From positions 2,870,501 to 2,934,500 of the forward strand of contig NC_132971.1 in assembly GCF_047496725.1 (NCBI RefSeq): a DNA stretch of 64,000 nucleotides, given 5' to 3'. Below the pieces are notes generated by a model. It saw only the letters and a list, made by a program, of their open reading frames with translations, was not told where the DNA came from and made no database searches. Both the position numbers and the translations under genes were made by a program. This stretch comes from Anoplolepis gracilipes. Taxonomy: Eukaryota; Arthropoda; Insecta; Hymenoptera; Formicidae. Every line of letters starts with the position of its first letter. Position 1 is the first letter of the stretch. Shown here piece after piece: positions 52,639-64,000 of this stretch.

Positions 52639-55600
52639 CTTTGCTTTTGAAAGTCTTAAAAAAACTAGAATAGATTTTCTGTTGGAAAACAAGAGTTCCG
52701 ATAGATTTTTTTTCTTAGTAAAGGGAAATAGAAAACTAAACTTTGGGTTCTTCGTGAGACAAGAATACAATGAATAAAATTAGTTGATTGAAAATTGGAA
52801 TAGAGTTTTTCATATTTCATTAAAATGTGTGAAAGCTGAAATAAAAATTTTTTTTTTTAAACAAAAGCGATATAATAATTTTGTTCCTTTTTTTCTAACA
52901 AAATCGACATAAAAATTAGTGCGAGTTTTTCTTCTTAGTTTTAGATTGATTCGTGAGAATAAAACTTTTTTTTTAAATAGAACGAAAACTAAAGTTGTTT
53001 TTTTTTCTCTGAATAAAATATAAATTCTTGTTAACGAATTTGAAACGAAAAAGAAGATAGATATTTTTAATGAAGAAGCTGAATAAATCTTTTGCGAAAC
53101 CAGAATCAAAAGTAGTAATCTATGCGTTAAACCCGGTAATTCTGCCGGGATTAGAATTGAATTAGATGAGACTCGGAAATCGAAACTAAAAGAAGTGTCT
53201 ATTGTAAGCGAAGAGAGCGGACAGGCCTGACGCTAAATTAAGTCATGTCAGACTGGAAACGTTTGTTCGTACTAATTGACTTCTCTGCTTTTTTCATGGC
53301 ACTTTTTCGCTATTGCATTTATAAAGGACGCATTTGAATTCGCAGTATCACTTTCCACTTGAAGGATTGATCGGTGTTTCGTTATTCTCACAAAATAATA
53401 ATATAAGTAGCATTAAAATAATAATAATAGTGTAGCATTCTTTTATAATCTAAATTCATTATCTTCTACATAGCGCAAGATTGTATTATGTTTAATAATA
53501 TTACATTGCTTGTAGTATTTTTAGCATTATCAAGGTTATGCTTTAACACGATGTCCCAGAATTATCGCTGTTTTTTCTTTAGCTAATAAAAATTTTTCGA
53601 TTTTGAAATCGAGTTTTCCTCAGGAAAACTTGACAAAGGCTGTTATTTTTTAACGTAACTTTGCAATATTTGATTACAAAAGTAGACGAAAAATCTGTTC
53701 ATTTTTTAATACTTCACATAATATAAATAAAATACTTTATATAATATAAATTTTGTTCAAGAGATTCTTTCATTTACGAAAATTATTATATTGTTTACGG
53801 ACAATAGTTTTGTATTTGTCCATTTTCGTGTCTTTACGATTTCACGATGATTGATAAACGAAAATTCTTGTGATAAACATTGATAATGATGGTACGTGAT
53901 CGTTCATCGATTATGTTAAATTGCGGACAGGCTAAATTCGAAAACTCGACAACACTGACGTATCATCCGTCAGCAGTTAAAACGGCGTTTCAGGGGATGC
54001 GGCAGAGCGGGGTGGAGGCTCGCCAACTGAAATTGAATCAATAAATTCGCCCAACAAACGCTTCTATTTCATCCCGCGTTCTCTTCGATTGCAGCTTCAA
54101 TCGCGTACTAATCTAATCTCCCAATTCACCCCGTGTGCTGTCATATACAAAGCTTTTTATATCTATCTGCATTTGCGAGCGTTTACTTTTCGTCATTGCG
54201 CACCTGCCTTTGCACTTTCATTCGATTCCCAAATGAAAAAAACGAATGACCACTAGACCTATTCGTCTATGATTCCTTTGAATATATCCTTGTTCATGCA
54301 ACTAACAAATATTTTTTATTTATTTATATTGATGTTGCAAATACGTTGAAATTAATTGTTTGCCTTTCTTCAAGAATAAGACAACAGTATTTATATTATA
54401 TTTTTATGATTGTTAATCACTCTCTGATTTTTTTGTTAATGGAGAAGCTAAATATTATTTATTAGAATCATAATATTTTAATTTTATATTGAAAGCAAAG
54501 AATTAATTTATTTAATTATTGTGTAAACATACAATTTTTTTCTATAATTGTCTAAATTTAATAATTGAGCGCTTTCGGGAATTGATGCGTTATATCTCTG
54601 ATAAATGTTTCTCTCCCATATGAAAGATACAATATTATATTACATTGTTTCCCATATTCATCAAGGTGTCATCGAGAGTTTTCCTCTTGTGAAGAGAATT
54701 CATTGGATAATCACTCTGTATCGGCGAAATTTCGACCGCAACGTTCAACCGCAGTTGCGAGAAGCGTTTCGTAATGATTAAAACGCGGCGCGTAATTGCG
54801 ATGCCTGGAATCTGCTTTTCGATAATGAAAAACTGTATCATCAAGCATGAACTGTGTTCTCATTATTTATGGTTAATGATGTTTGCTACGTGATATGCTA
54901 CGTTATTTTATAAATGCATGCCGACATAATAATGCTTTTTTCTTTTGCTTTGTTAAACGAAATGCCACAATGTAAACTAACACAGCAAGATTTCTTTATT
55001 TATTTTTTAAAGAGCACTCATCTCGACGAGGCATCAACGACATCCAAAAGAGACATTCATTTGCTTTAGTACATCCGTTTTTTCGAAACCCTTTAGGCAG
55101 CCCTTTGATATCCTCCCCTTCCGTTGTTCCAAAGCATGAAATGTTTGTGGTCATTTAAAAATAGCACCCTTGCGGAACTCTTTGAGCTCTATAGAAAAAT
55201 ATGTTATAATTAACATCAACACGACTCTTAAGTGCGCACGTGTGGAAAAAAGTATTCGATGTAACATCTTTTATCGTCGATGAAGAAACTTTTGAAACTC
55301 GACTTTTCTAATTCGCCTAATGAAAACGCTCAGAAGTTGAGATGCGCTAATTGCTTAAGTTATAGTTCTTGTTGCGTTGAAATAGATTTTTGCATGACTA
55401 TATTAACAAATATTTTAGATATTAAATCATGGAACTTTGTCATTCCATCTCAAATAAATGTTGTTGAAAAAGAGTTTGAGAATTATGGTACAGAGTGTAC
55501 TCAAAATCGCAATTTTTTTTGCAATTATAAATATTAAAACTAAGAACTTTGTTTCAATGTCGTGGTATCGGTAGCTTTTGTGTTAGAAAAGTTAGATTAA

Positions 55601-55987
55601 AAATGAAAAAATCTTGCGATAAAGCTTTCGAGTTATAAATACATAAAAATAACATTTTCTTACATTTTTTCTTTTATTATTAATTATTTAAATTAACAAG
55701 TCTTCATATTAAAATAAAAATGATGCGCAAACAAGATTTCGTATTGATCGCGCATTATAATAATTTACAATGCATATAACATGAGCACGATGCTGTGGAA
55801 ATGTAAATGTAAATAATACATCTCTCTTCTACGAGGAAAATGTGGAAATTGTATTATATGTTTCATTGCGCTATTTTCTTCAAAGTTGAAGTTGGCACTT
55901 TGACATTAAAATGATTAGAGTTCTAATTCTTTATCGAAGAATTGAAAAAATTATAACTTTTATTAAAAATTGTTTAATTGATATATA

Positions 55988-56139
55988 CAGTCGGACCTCT
56001 TATCCTACGACATTTTTGGTCCGAAATCTTTCCCTTAAACCTCTGATCCTACGACAAAAATTTGAGAGTGGGGGTATAACTCCCCTTTCGCGGTCGTAGC
56101 ATGAAAGGATTTTTTGTCGTAGGATAAGAGGTCCGATTA
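55988..56139. mobile_element. pogo/Tigger-like MITE with TA target site
   Basis: The left end CAGTCGGACCTCTTATCC is mirrored at the right by GGATAAGAGGTCCGATTA. Both ends are flanked by TA. CAGT at the tip, CCTC within the terminal repeat and a TA duplication are typical of pogo/Tigger Tc1-mariner elements. At 152 bp with no coding capacity it is a non-autonomous copy. The inner part has weaker self-complementarity (atcctacgac and gtcgtag). Confidence 0.8.
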
Positions 56140-57374
56140 TACCAAATTTATATTTATTTTTTTCACACAATTTCGTAACAATAACCAATAGTTCAAATGC
56201 AATCTTTTATGTCACTTGTTTTATTTTATTGACAAGCTTCGTCTCTTCTAAAGGCAATTTTCACATTCGTATACAAAGTATGCCTCGTGGGCGTTCTAAT
56301 TAACGCGCACATCCATGACGTAACTACGGAAAGTCAGTTCTTTTTCTTCGCTCTCTGCTCTTATTTGATCTCGTGCGCAATGTTCCTTTTTTCGAAGCAA
56401 GAAGTCGTCTTTCTTTCGTCACCTCGTTTTCCGATTCGACTCGGACATATATCCGCCCTTTTTCCCCGAGGGCATTAGAGTATCGATAGAAACGCGAAAA
56501 AGGTCTTGTCGTCCATCAAGGAGAAACACCTTGAAAGTTATTCGGACCGTTAGCTCCGATAAGAGGAACGCGTTTTTATTCCTGAAAGGGATACAGATCT
56601 TCTGTAGAATCGACGTTTTGCGATATGGATAAATGACGATAGAGGATGATAATAAACAAGTGAGTTTATTAATATTTGAAAATTGCTACGAATATCTGAT
56701 GAGCAAAGAGGCGCGAAATAAGAATAAAAAATAATTACATTCTTTCTCATGATTTCTATAGCTTATAGGAATTTTTGTTTTGAATATTTCGTTTTTATTT
56801 TTATATTATATTGATTTTAGAGAAAATATAGCAAAATTTTGGTTACGTGAATTAAAATTGAAAGATACGATATTTGATTTAATTGATTATTTTAACATAC
56901 TCCAGATTGTTTATTTATGATATATTTTATTAAGATGAAACAAAACATCCAAAGAAAAGTGCAATAATTGTTTAATAATTGTTTCCATTTTTTATTAAAA
57001 ATATTTTCTAATAGAAAACGATAAATGATAGAGAAAGAAAACATGAGCATCTTTTTTTAAAAATAAGTGATATAATCGAGCGTTTAATTAACTTTAACAA
57101 CACTTGCGTGTGCTATTTAAAAATCTATCATTCATAAATATTTATTTTAATTTGAAGGAAGACATGATTTTTTATTTTTCTATTTATGTCTTGCGTGCGA
57201 TATAAGCAATACTAGAGTTAAATACCTTTTTCTCTTAGTTGAGATAATATAATAATATACTAATAAAAATAAATACAGTATGTTTTACTCATGTCGGAAA
57301 ATCTCATTGTTTTCGTTTCTATTTTCGTTCTTTCTCTATCGCTTTTCCCTTTCTGTCAAACGACCTCTCGGAGT

Positions 57375-57486
57375 GTTCGTTCGTTCGTTCGTTCGTTCGT
57401 TCGTTCGTTCGTTCGTTCGTTCGTTCGTTCGTACGTTCGTATGTTCGTTCGTTCGTTCGTTCGTTCGTTTGTTCGTTCGTTCGTTC
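57375..57486. repeat. (TTCG)n tetranucleotide array, about 112 bp
   Basis: The unit ttcg is repeated nearly 28 times, with a few point changes near 57431-57442 and 57470. It opens spurious frames encoding Val-Arg-Ser-Phe repeats. Confidence 0.95.
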
Positions 57487-60400
57487 TCTACGGTCTACCA
57501 GCTCCGGAGTTTCCTCGCGCGCGTACGAGACGAAGAGGACGGGGAAAGCAATCTCGCGAAAGTGGCGAGCTCAGTATACAGGCAGGCGCGTGGTGCAATT
57601 TCAAATTTCTAACTGGTATCTGCGCGCGTGGCAGAAAGTCCGGCGTTATGGAGCGACGAAAGTGCGGTTTGTCGTTGAGAATGTGCCACCTATGTTTCAC
57701 GCGTCCTCGTCATTACAGAATTCGGTCAATAACACAACTTTGCGAATTCATCTCATTAACCAACTTCATTTTTAAAACCTCTCTGCTGTGAAGAATATAC
57801 ACAGCAATTTTACTTTTTTTTAAATGCTTTTTAAAGAGATTTAATCATATTTTTATAACAATAATTAAGAATATTGATACTTGCATTACAATATATTTTC
57901 TACTTTTTCTAGTAATAGAAATATTTGCTTATTATAATATAATTTTAGCGAGCAGGGAGTATCAAGCACGTCATATTTTTTTTACACTCCCCAAAGCATC
58001 TCATTAACTGAAATGTATTTTTATGATACTTCAATTTGTTTATGTATGATACAAATTGGACGAAAAATAACGTGATAAAAATAAAAAATGTAATTTTCAC
58101 TGGCATGGATGTTTCTAGCTTAACATTTCATATAAATTGGTTTTTATACAAAATTTATAAAATAATATATAAATGAGATATGTATATATATGTGTATGCT
58201 ACGTCTAATAATGAAATTACAATTTTTAATTCCATTTTATCTCTTGCTTCGTTATGCTTTTCTCCAATATAATATCACAGTTTATTTATTGTATAAAATA
58301 ATTTCCTAATATTGTGCGAATTTAATTTGAAAAAATATCAAACATTTTATAGCTTTATTTTAATACGATCGGATTTGGAAGCTTTTGGATTCAATCCAAA
58401 AAGATATTACATTTGTTCTAGATCACCTATATAGAAGCATCAACGCGATAGGATTTTCAAAATATTATTCGCAAATTATTATTAATATCTTATTATTATC
58501 TTAGTGTTTTTTTGCGCAAGTGGTACAATATATAAAAAACGTTGACCGAAATGGATACCTTATTAAAACTTTCTTCATTTATTCTATCAAATTATCAGTT
58601 CTACTACTCTTTTTTTTTTTTTTTTAAGTTTTGTTTCGCGAATTTTAACGTGATTAATCTCTTTTCACGCGGCTTTACTCGTTGCCTCTTTTATCGAGCT
58701 TAATTAAATTTCGATCCACAATGAATCTTTAAATGAAAGTTTTCACAATGCGTCTGCTTGCTTAGGATCGTTCAATTAAAATGTGCTTATAATTGTGTAT
58801 TCAGTAGATACGAACGCGGTACGAGGCAGCTCTAAGTAATTATTGGTCATACACGAAATAATTGGGGCGATAAATTACTTCGCATGTGTGGGTTTTCTTG
58901 TATTTTTCCTGGTAATTGTTATCGTTCATACGATGATGAAAATACTTCACTTATTATTTAATACACGAAATGTTGAGAATTATATTCTTTTAATACTTGA
59001 CAAAACAAGTATATAACAATAAATATTTATGTAATTACTTTATAAAATTTAAAAATTGTATGTGAATTACCGTTCACTTGGCATGATGAGTTATATAGGT
59101 ATTGTATTTATCTTTTTTATTATTACATTACGGATTGTAACCTGAACTTTTACAAGTATTAAAAATGAAATAATACCATTCGGAAATTTTTTTATTTGTA
59201 TTTTGTTCCAATTAATTTTTCATCATTATATGGCTTTTGATGTTACAATACACAACATTACTTCTACTAATAGGTTTGTAGAATATAAGGGGAAAGTGTA
59301 CCGAAGACACAGATGCTCACTTAGCGTAACGAAATATTTCTGACATGCCAGTTGTTCTTACAAAAATATAAAAATACATATTTAGCGTAGATCTATTTTT
59401 AATGATTTCGAAATCGACTTGTTCTTTGAAATAAATCTTTTCATTGCATGACCGCCTAAAACTATTATAAATTATATAGTCAGTGTTTACAGTTACATAT
59501 TTAGTATTGACTGCCACGCATAAAAGTGTTAAGTAACTTGCGGTAATTATTCTAGCGAGGTGAGTTTTTAAGCACAGAGAGAGGGGGACATTTTGTTCCG
59601 TGATGTATCGTCCTCCCTTTCACCTTGTCCCACAGGGGGCAAAACTGGCAATCGGGTAGCGGCATTAGATGGAAGTATGCAACGAGTCTAGGCGAAGGCA
59701 ACAACGGTTCTCTCACGGGACGATTTCGTCGGCATCCAATCTCAGTCAGCAGGCTGACGGACGCTTCTTTCGCGGCAACCCTCCCGAGTCCCGTTCGAAA
59801 ACCCAATTTACCGGATAGCAGCCATCCGTACCCGCGTTCTCCCTATCGGCCGCTCCGCGTGGATGTAGGATTGTAGTCAATACGAGACAAATCTAATCGC
59901 TCGTCATCGAGAATTGTGGTCGGGCGAAGGGGGGAGAATTGTGCGTATCGAGAGAGGGCGATTAAGTCAACTCTGATTCTGGGATCTCACTGATTTAAGC
60001 CGGATTAGATCTTTTGTGTCTCTGATTTTTAAATAATAGAACCGTAAATATGCATTAGTGCTAATGTTAAAGCAGAATAGAGGAATTTGCACGTAAAATA
60101 TATTTGCTGAACAAATGGAAATTTTGTGTAGAGATATGCCTGCATGTGTATATATTATTTTTACATACTTAAATATTATAAATATCTATGTGTGTGTGTT
60201 ATATATTTATATATTAAATATATTTATATCTTGCGAAATATCTTAGAGAACTTAAAAAGGAGATTATTTTCTTGAATACGTTTATATATATTCAGTTATG
60301 AGAATAAATTAAATATATAAACATTAATCACATTTTTTTAAAGAGTAAACACACACTAGTTTTAGTGTTACATGAGACTGTTAGTAATTGAATGTGTGTT

Positions 60401-62323
60401 TGTGTATGTATGTTTCTTTTCAACACGTACAAACTATTGGTTAGGAATATTATTTCCCTTCGTCTTGCTACTTGAAACCTTCAGGAGTTGCCATAAATCA
60501 TTATCCGAGTAGCATCGTCGAGGCATATGAATAATCGTCGCTTCTCAGGTTCGTTATTCTGTATTAAATTGCACTCGTTTTTTTTATTTGCTCGTATGTA
60601 ATCGAGTTGACATCGACAGATTGTTATCGATTAATAGGTAATTATGTAGACATTTTCTTTTCATATTATATACACATTTTTAAAATAGAAATAAAGATTC
60701 CAATACTGTAAAAGTATCTGTATTGCTATTGAAATTTTTGTGAAACATATTATTTTAACAGTGGATCATAGCATAGACTTCCTTTTAGAAATACGTAACG
60801 ATAAACATTAATTTAATATAATAAAGTAGAATTTTACAGAACTTTTCACAGTTATACAATATTTGCGATTATTATTTTCCATTTCTTCGCGTATGCGTAA
60901 ATCCTTTTTCTCAATAGAGAACAGCAGAAGGAGAAAAAGAATGATACACAGCGTTATGGTAAGATTCGGCCCATTGTTCGCCGATGAGAAAAGGAATTTT
61001 TGTTGCAACACGGCGAGACCTTTTTATGATGTACCACAAGGCGCACAAAGCGTGGCGACTTCGGCGCGCACGTTTTTCTCAGAGTTCGACCTACGAGAGA
61101 GAGAGAGAGAAAGAGAGAGAGAGGGTGGGTTGGTTTCTACCTTGCACAAAGGTTCGCCTGGGAGCACCGGTAAAAGGGAGGGACTCTGTCAAGGAACTCT
61201 ATCCGAGGGCTTTACCCAGCGAAAAGTTATATGAGATAGAAAACTCTGAGTTTAGACCGCTCGAAAGAATTGGCGATGTGCGCGAGCTTTCACACGTTGC
61301 TCGCACATGTCATAACAATCGCCATATCTAATTTTGTGAATAATAGAATATGTATAACTAGATATATGAGAGAGAGAGAGCATGCTATGAATTTGCCTGT
61401 CGAGAGTTATATAATCATATTGACTTAATTTCGATTGATTTCGTGATGTTTTCTCGAGAAAAAATTAGTCATTCCTGGCCATAATTGATTGTAATAAATG
61501 AAAATAATTTTAATAAATTTATATTTGTAAATTAAAAAGAAACTACTCTAACCTGATCAAAAATTTTAGAAGATATTAATTGAGAACAAAATATTAAAGT
61601 CAAACTTTATATCTCTTTAGAGAAATTTTTATTTAATTTACTTTTTTATTTAATAATGTATAATAATTCTATTTAGCAATCTACATATTTATAGCATACA
61701 GAAAAGAATGAATCTAGTACGATATTAAAGTTACTTTATTATATAGTTTTCAATGAACTTCGCTAATATTTATTTGTCAGGTTTATTCGTTCCTGATTTA
61801 CATTGCCCTCTTCAACACTGGCAATCAGATGAATCTTTCTCATTATTCGGTGCTGTCGAGCGAGAAGGTAAAGAGGAAAATAGTAAGAGCAAGTTAAGTA
61901 CGTCGTCTGAAAAATATTAATCGCGACCAAGTCGTCGTGATCGTCGGGGAAAAGATTATCCACGGAACGTCGGAGACGGAGGCATCCGTTCTTAATATTC
62001 CTCATAATCGCATTTCATCTTATTTTCAGGATTCCTCCTTACGGACAGAGAACTCTTTGTGAATTTTTAATATTAATGGCTCGTTACCGTGATAACCCGT
62101 CGGCCCGATTGAATCGCCTTCGGCGACACGATTTATTATAATGTTCATCATCACCTTTCTCAGTTTTCTCGAGACAATGCCTGATCATTGTGCAACAAAA
62201 GATTGAATAGAATGAAAATAACGAAGGATAAGGGAGAAAGATAAACTAATATCAGTCGATTAATACAATTATTTTGAAATATAATGTTGTTTATGAAGAT
62301 ATTTAAAGAAGATTATATTACAT

Positions 62324-63146
62324 ATCTAATGAGTAAAGTACAAGAAAAATGCATGAGAATTTTATTTTTTATTGAGGTTTTAAATATAATTTAAATATAA
62401 TATAATTTAATTTAATTTATATTATTGGTGTGGGATGGCTTAGGAAATTGAAACTGAAGAAGAAACGACGCAAGATTTTTACAGCCTATTGAAGTTTGAT
62501 TTTAAAATCGTTCGTTCGGAATCCATTAGATAAGCGAGTTCGCTCATGAATTACGTTCCAAGAACAGTCGTCTACGAAATTCCGACTTGCATCACAGTCA
62601 TTTCGTTTGAAAATCGGGATAATCCGACAATCTCCATGGCGAGGGGATGACGGGAAGAATTTGCGGATGTTGGAAGGGATGGATGACGTTTCTCGAAGGA
62701 AAACGGATACGTGAGTAGGGATTTCGAGGCAATTTGCAAGGTTCGTTCTTAGCCAACTCTAGGAAAGAACAGGGATAGCTCATACTAACGTATCGCGATT
62801 TGCAATCTTGGCTGTAACATTTGTAACCATTCTTTTCAGTCTTTCCGTTGACCCCATCATTTTCATTTCTACAATCTTAACTCATACATGCGTCTTTGTG
62901 TTATATACACATATACGGATTACGGATACATACGCATACATGTGTATATATTTGTATACATTTGTATATATTTGTATATACATTTGCGAAAGAATCTTGC
63001 GTCGTTTCTTCTTCAGTTTCAATTTTCTAAGCCATCCCACACCAATAATATAAATTAAATTAAATTATATTATATTTAAATTATATTTAAAACTTTAATA
63101 AAAAATAAAATTCTCATGCATTTTTCTTGTACTTTACTCATTAGAT
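62324..63146. repeat. Near-perfect 154-bp inverted repeat flanking about 515 bp
   Basis: Positions 62324-62477 (from atctaatgagtaaagtacaa to gaaacgacgcaagatt) are the reverse complement of 62993-63146. By eye there are three differences in 154 bases (attgaggttt against attaaagttt, and cttaggaaa against cttagaaaa). The spacer holds ordinary intron sequence including a CpG-rich block. Equal arms with such identity mean a recent inverted duplication or a transposon's terminal repeats. Confidence 0.9.
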
Positions 63147-64000
63147 TATTCGAAAGCACATCTAACATGTGCTTTCTCGTGCGATTCTTGTCGAGAGTCT
63201 GCCTGCGGCAACTTATAACTATACTGATGTGTATTCGATACAATATGACCGGAATAGTGAATAGATATATCTCAGCTATCATATCCATAATGTTTGGAAT
63301 ATACTTGTACAATTTAAATCATATCTTATTATATTATAGTTTAAGAAAATTTTTTATTGTCTTTTTTAATGAATATTTGATTAGAATTGCGTCATCGTCG
63401 ATTACTAAAAAACGTCGAAGAATCATGAGAATTATTCTGATAAAAATTATTTGTATAATTATCTTATGCAAATTATTATTTATTTGTTTTACAAATGATA
63501 ATTCGAAGGATTACACGGATGACAAAAAAGCAATACTTATAATTATAAGTAAGATACTTATAAAAAATGCATAATTTTTGTAGATGATAATTTTCAATTT
63601 ATTTCACTATGCTGCGATGCTTAATGAGACAGGTTGCGTTTGTAGATGAATATGCTCAACCATGTCAAATCTCATTTAAATCGGCTTTGGAGGTATTTTC
63701 AGGCGTAAGCTGTACATTATTTTCATAATCCGGTTCTCACTTGATGTGAGCAAAAACAGTATTGTACAGACTTTTATTCAGCAGGAAATAAATTAATCGG
63801 GCAAAATTTTCACGTTTTGACAAAAAATCAATATTTTATTATGTACAAATTAGTGAAGCATAATGACCATGATGATGTTCTTTATCATGAAAGATTTTTA
63901 TCGAGAGGTTGGTCACTAACAGTTATAATGTACAAAGATTACCCTTTGATACGGATTATCCTTAAATTATACCTCGGATTACTTAAGATTACCTAATAGT

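Larger units (their letters stand above)
32598..64000 (+). other. Giant intron (probable) of the signal-peptide gene
   Basis: No exon with family similarity was found in 31.4 kb on either strand. AT-rich DNA alternates with CpG-rich blocks of roughly 200-900 bp, for example 35100-36720, 37650-38060, 38930-39260, 42640-43080, 43740-44100, 44440-45170, 48600-49000, 49470-49870, 51310-51580, 51720-52120, 53930-54260, 56280-56600, 59560-60000, 60880-61340, 61770-62200 and 62500-62810. These could be enhancers. Open frames inside them look like by-products of higher GC. An unrelated intergenic segment after the gene cannot be excluded because no downstream exon is visible. Confidence 0.55.

Noticed and set aside
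52315..52770. 151-codon minus-strand frame
   Set aside because: Mostly Ile-Tyr from two TA microsatellites and Lys from A tracts.
57280..57791. Frames encoding VRSF repeats
   Set aside because: Produced by the TTCG array, not a protein.
1..64000. tRNA, rRNA, CRISPR or operon-type features
   Set aside because: Scanning by eye gave no cloverleaf-like tRNA, ribosomal sequence or spaced direct-repeat array; the window is animal nuclear DNA. A covariance-model search would be needed to exclude small RNAs.

Overview
The window looks like a piece of an insect nuclear genome, most likely Hymenoptera and plausibly an ant. It is AT-rich, with sharply bounded CpG-rich islands and many TA, CA, GA and CG microsatellites. 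Genes have short introns with canonical GT-AG sites, and the protein families are animal ones: tetraspanin, alpha-carbonic anhydrase, MYCBPAP, homeodomain. The species call is an inference. No bacterial, viral or CRISPR features were seen. I rebuilt gene models by hand by joining exons whose splice sites and reading phase agree.

Layout. At 1-2427 (+) lies the C-terminal half of a tetraspanin. At 4124-13671 there are four alpha-carbonic anhydrase-like genes: CA-A on the minus strand, then CA-B, CA-C and CA-D on the plus strand. Between CA-C and CA-D sits an antisense, intronless MYCBPAP gene (10052-11932, -), separated from CA-D by a 300-bp divergent interval. At 13862-16239 (-) is a six-exon gene for a 470-residue membrane or secreted protein of unknown function. 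At 20328-25698 (+) is a four-exon ANTP-class homeobox gene with an eh1-like repressor motif. At 28122-29707 (-) is a two-exon gene for a basic, Cys-motif protein of unknown function. From about 31.3 kb a CpG-rich promoter/5'UTR leads to one short signal-peptide exon (32528-32597, +). The remaining 31.4 kb appears to be a single giant intron with alternating AT-rich DNA and CpG-rich islands, plus inverted-repeat elements.

The most interesting locus is the carbonic anhydrase cluster. The four paralogues keep the fold's landmark motifs but have decayed differently at the active site. CA-B has lost all three zinc histidines. CA-A has lost two. CA-C keeps the zinc site but has lost the Thr199 gatekeeper. 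Only CA-D keeps the zinc ligands, Glu106 and Thr199. CA-B, CA-C and CA-D also start without a signal peptide and without the usual N-terminal segment, whereas CA-A has a signal peptide. Shared intron positions suggest CA-B and CA-C are the closest pair.

Other structures worth attention are a near-perfect 154-bp inverted repeat at 62324-63146, a foldback element at 38565-38890, a pogo/Tigger-like MITE at 55988-56139, a compact hairpin at 823-912 and a tandem duplication at 1052-1413.
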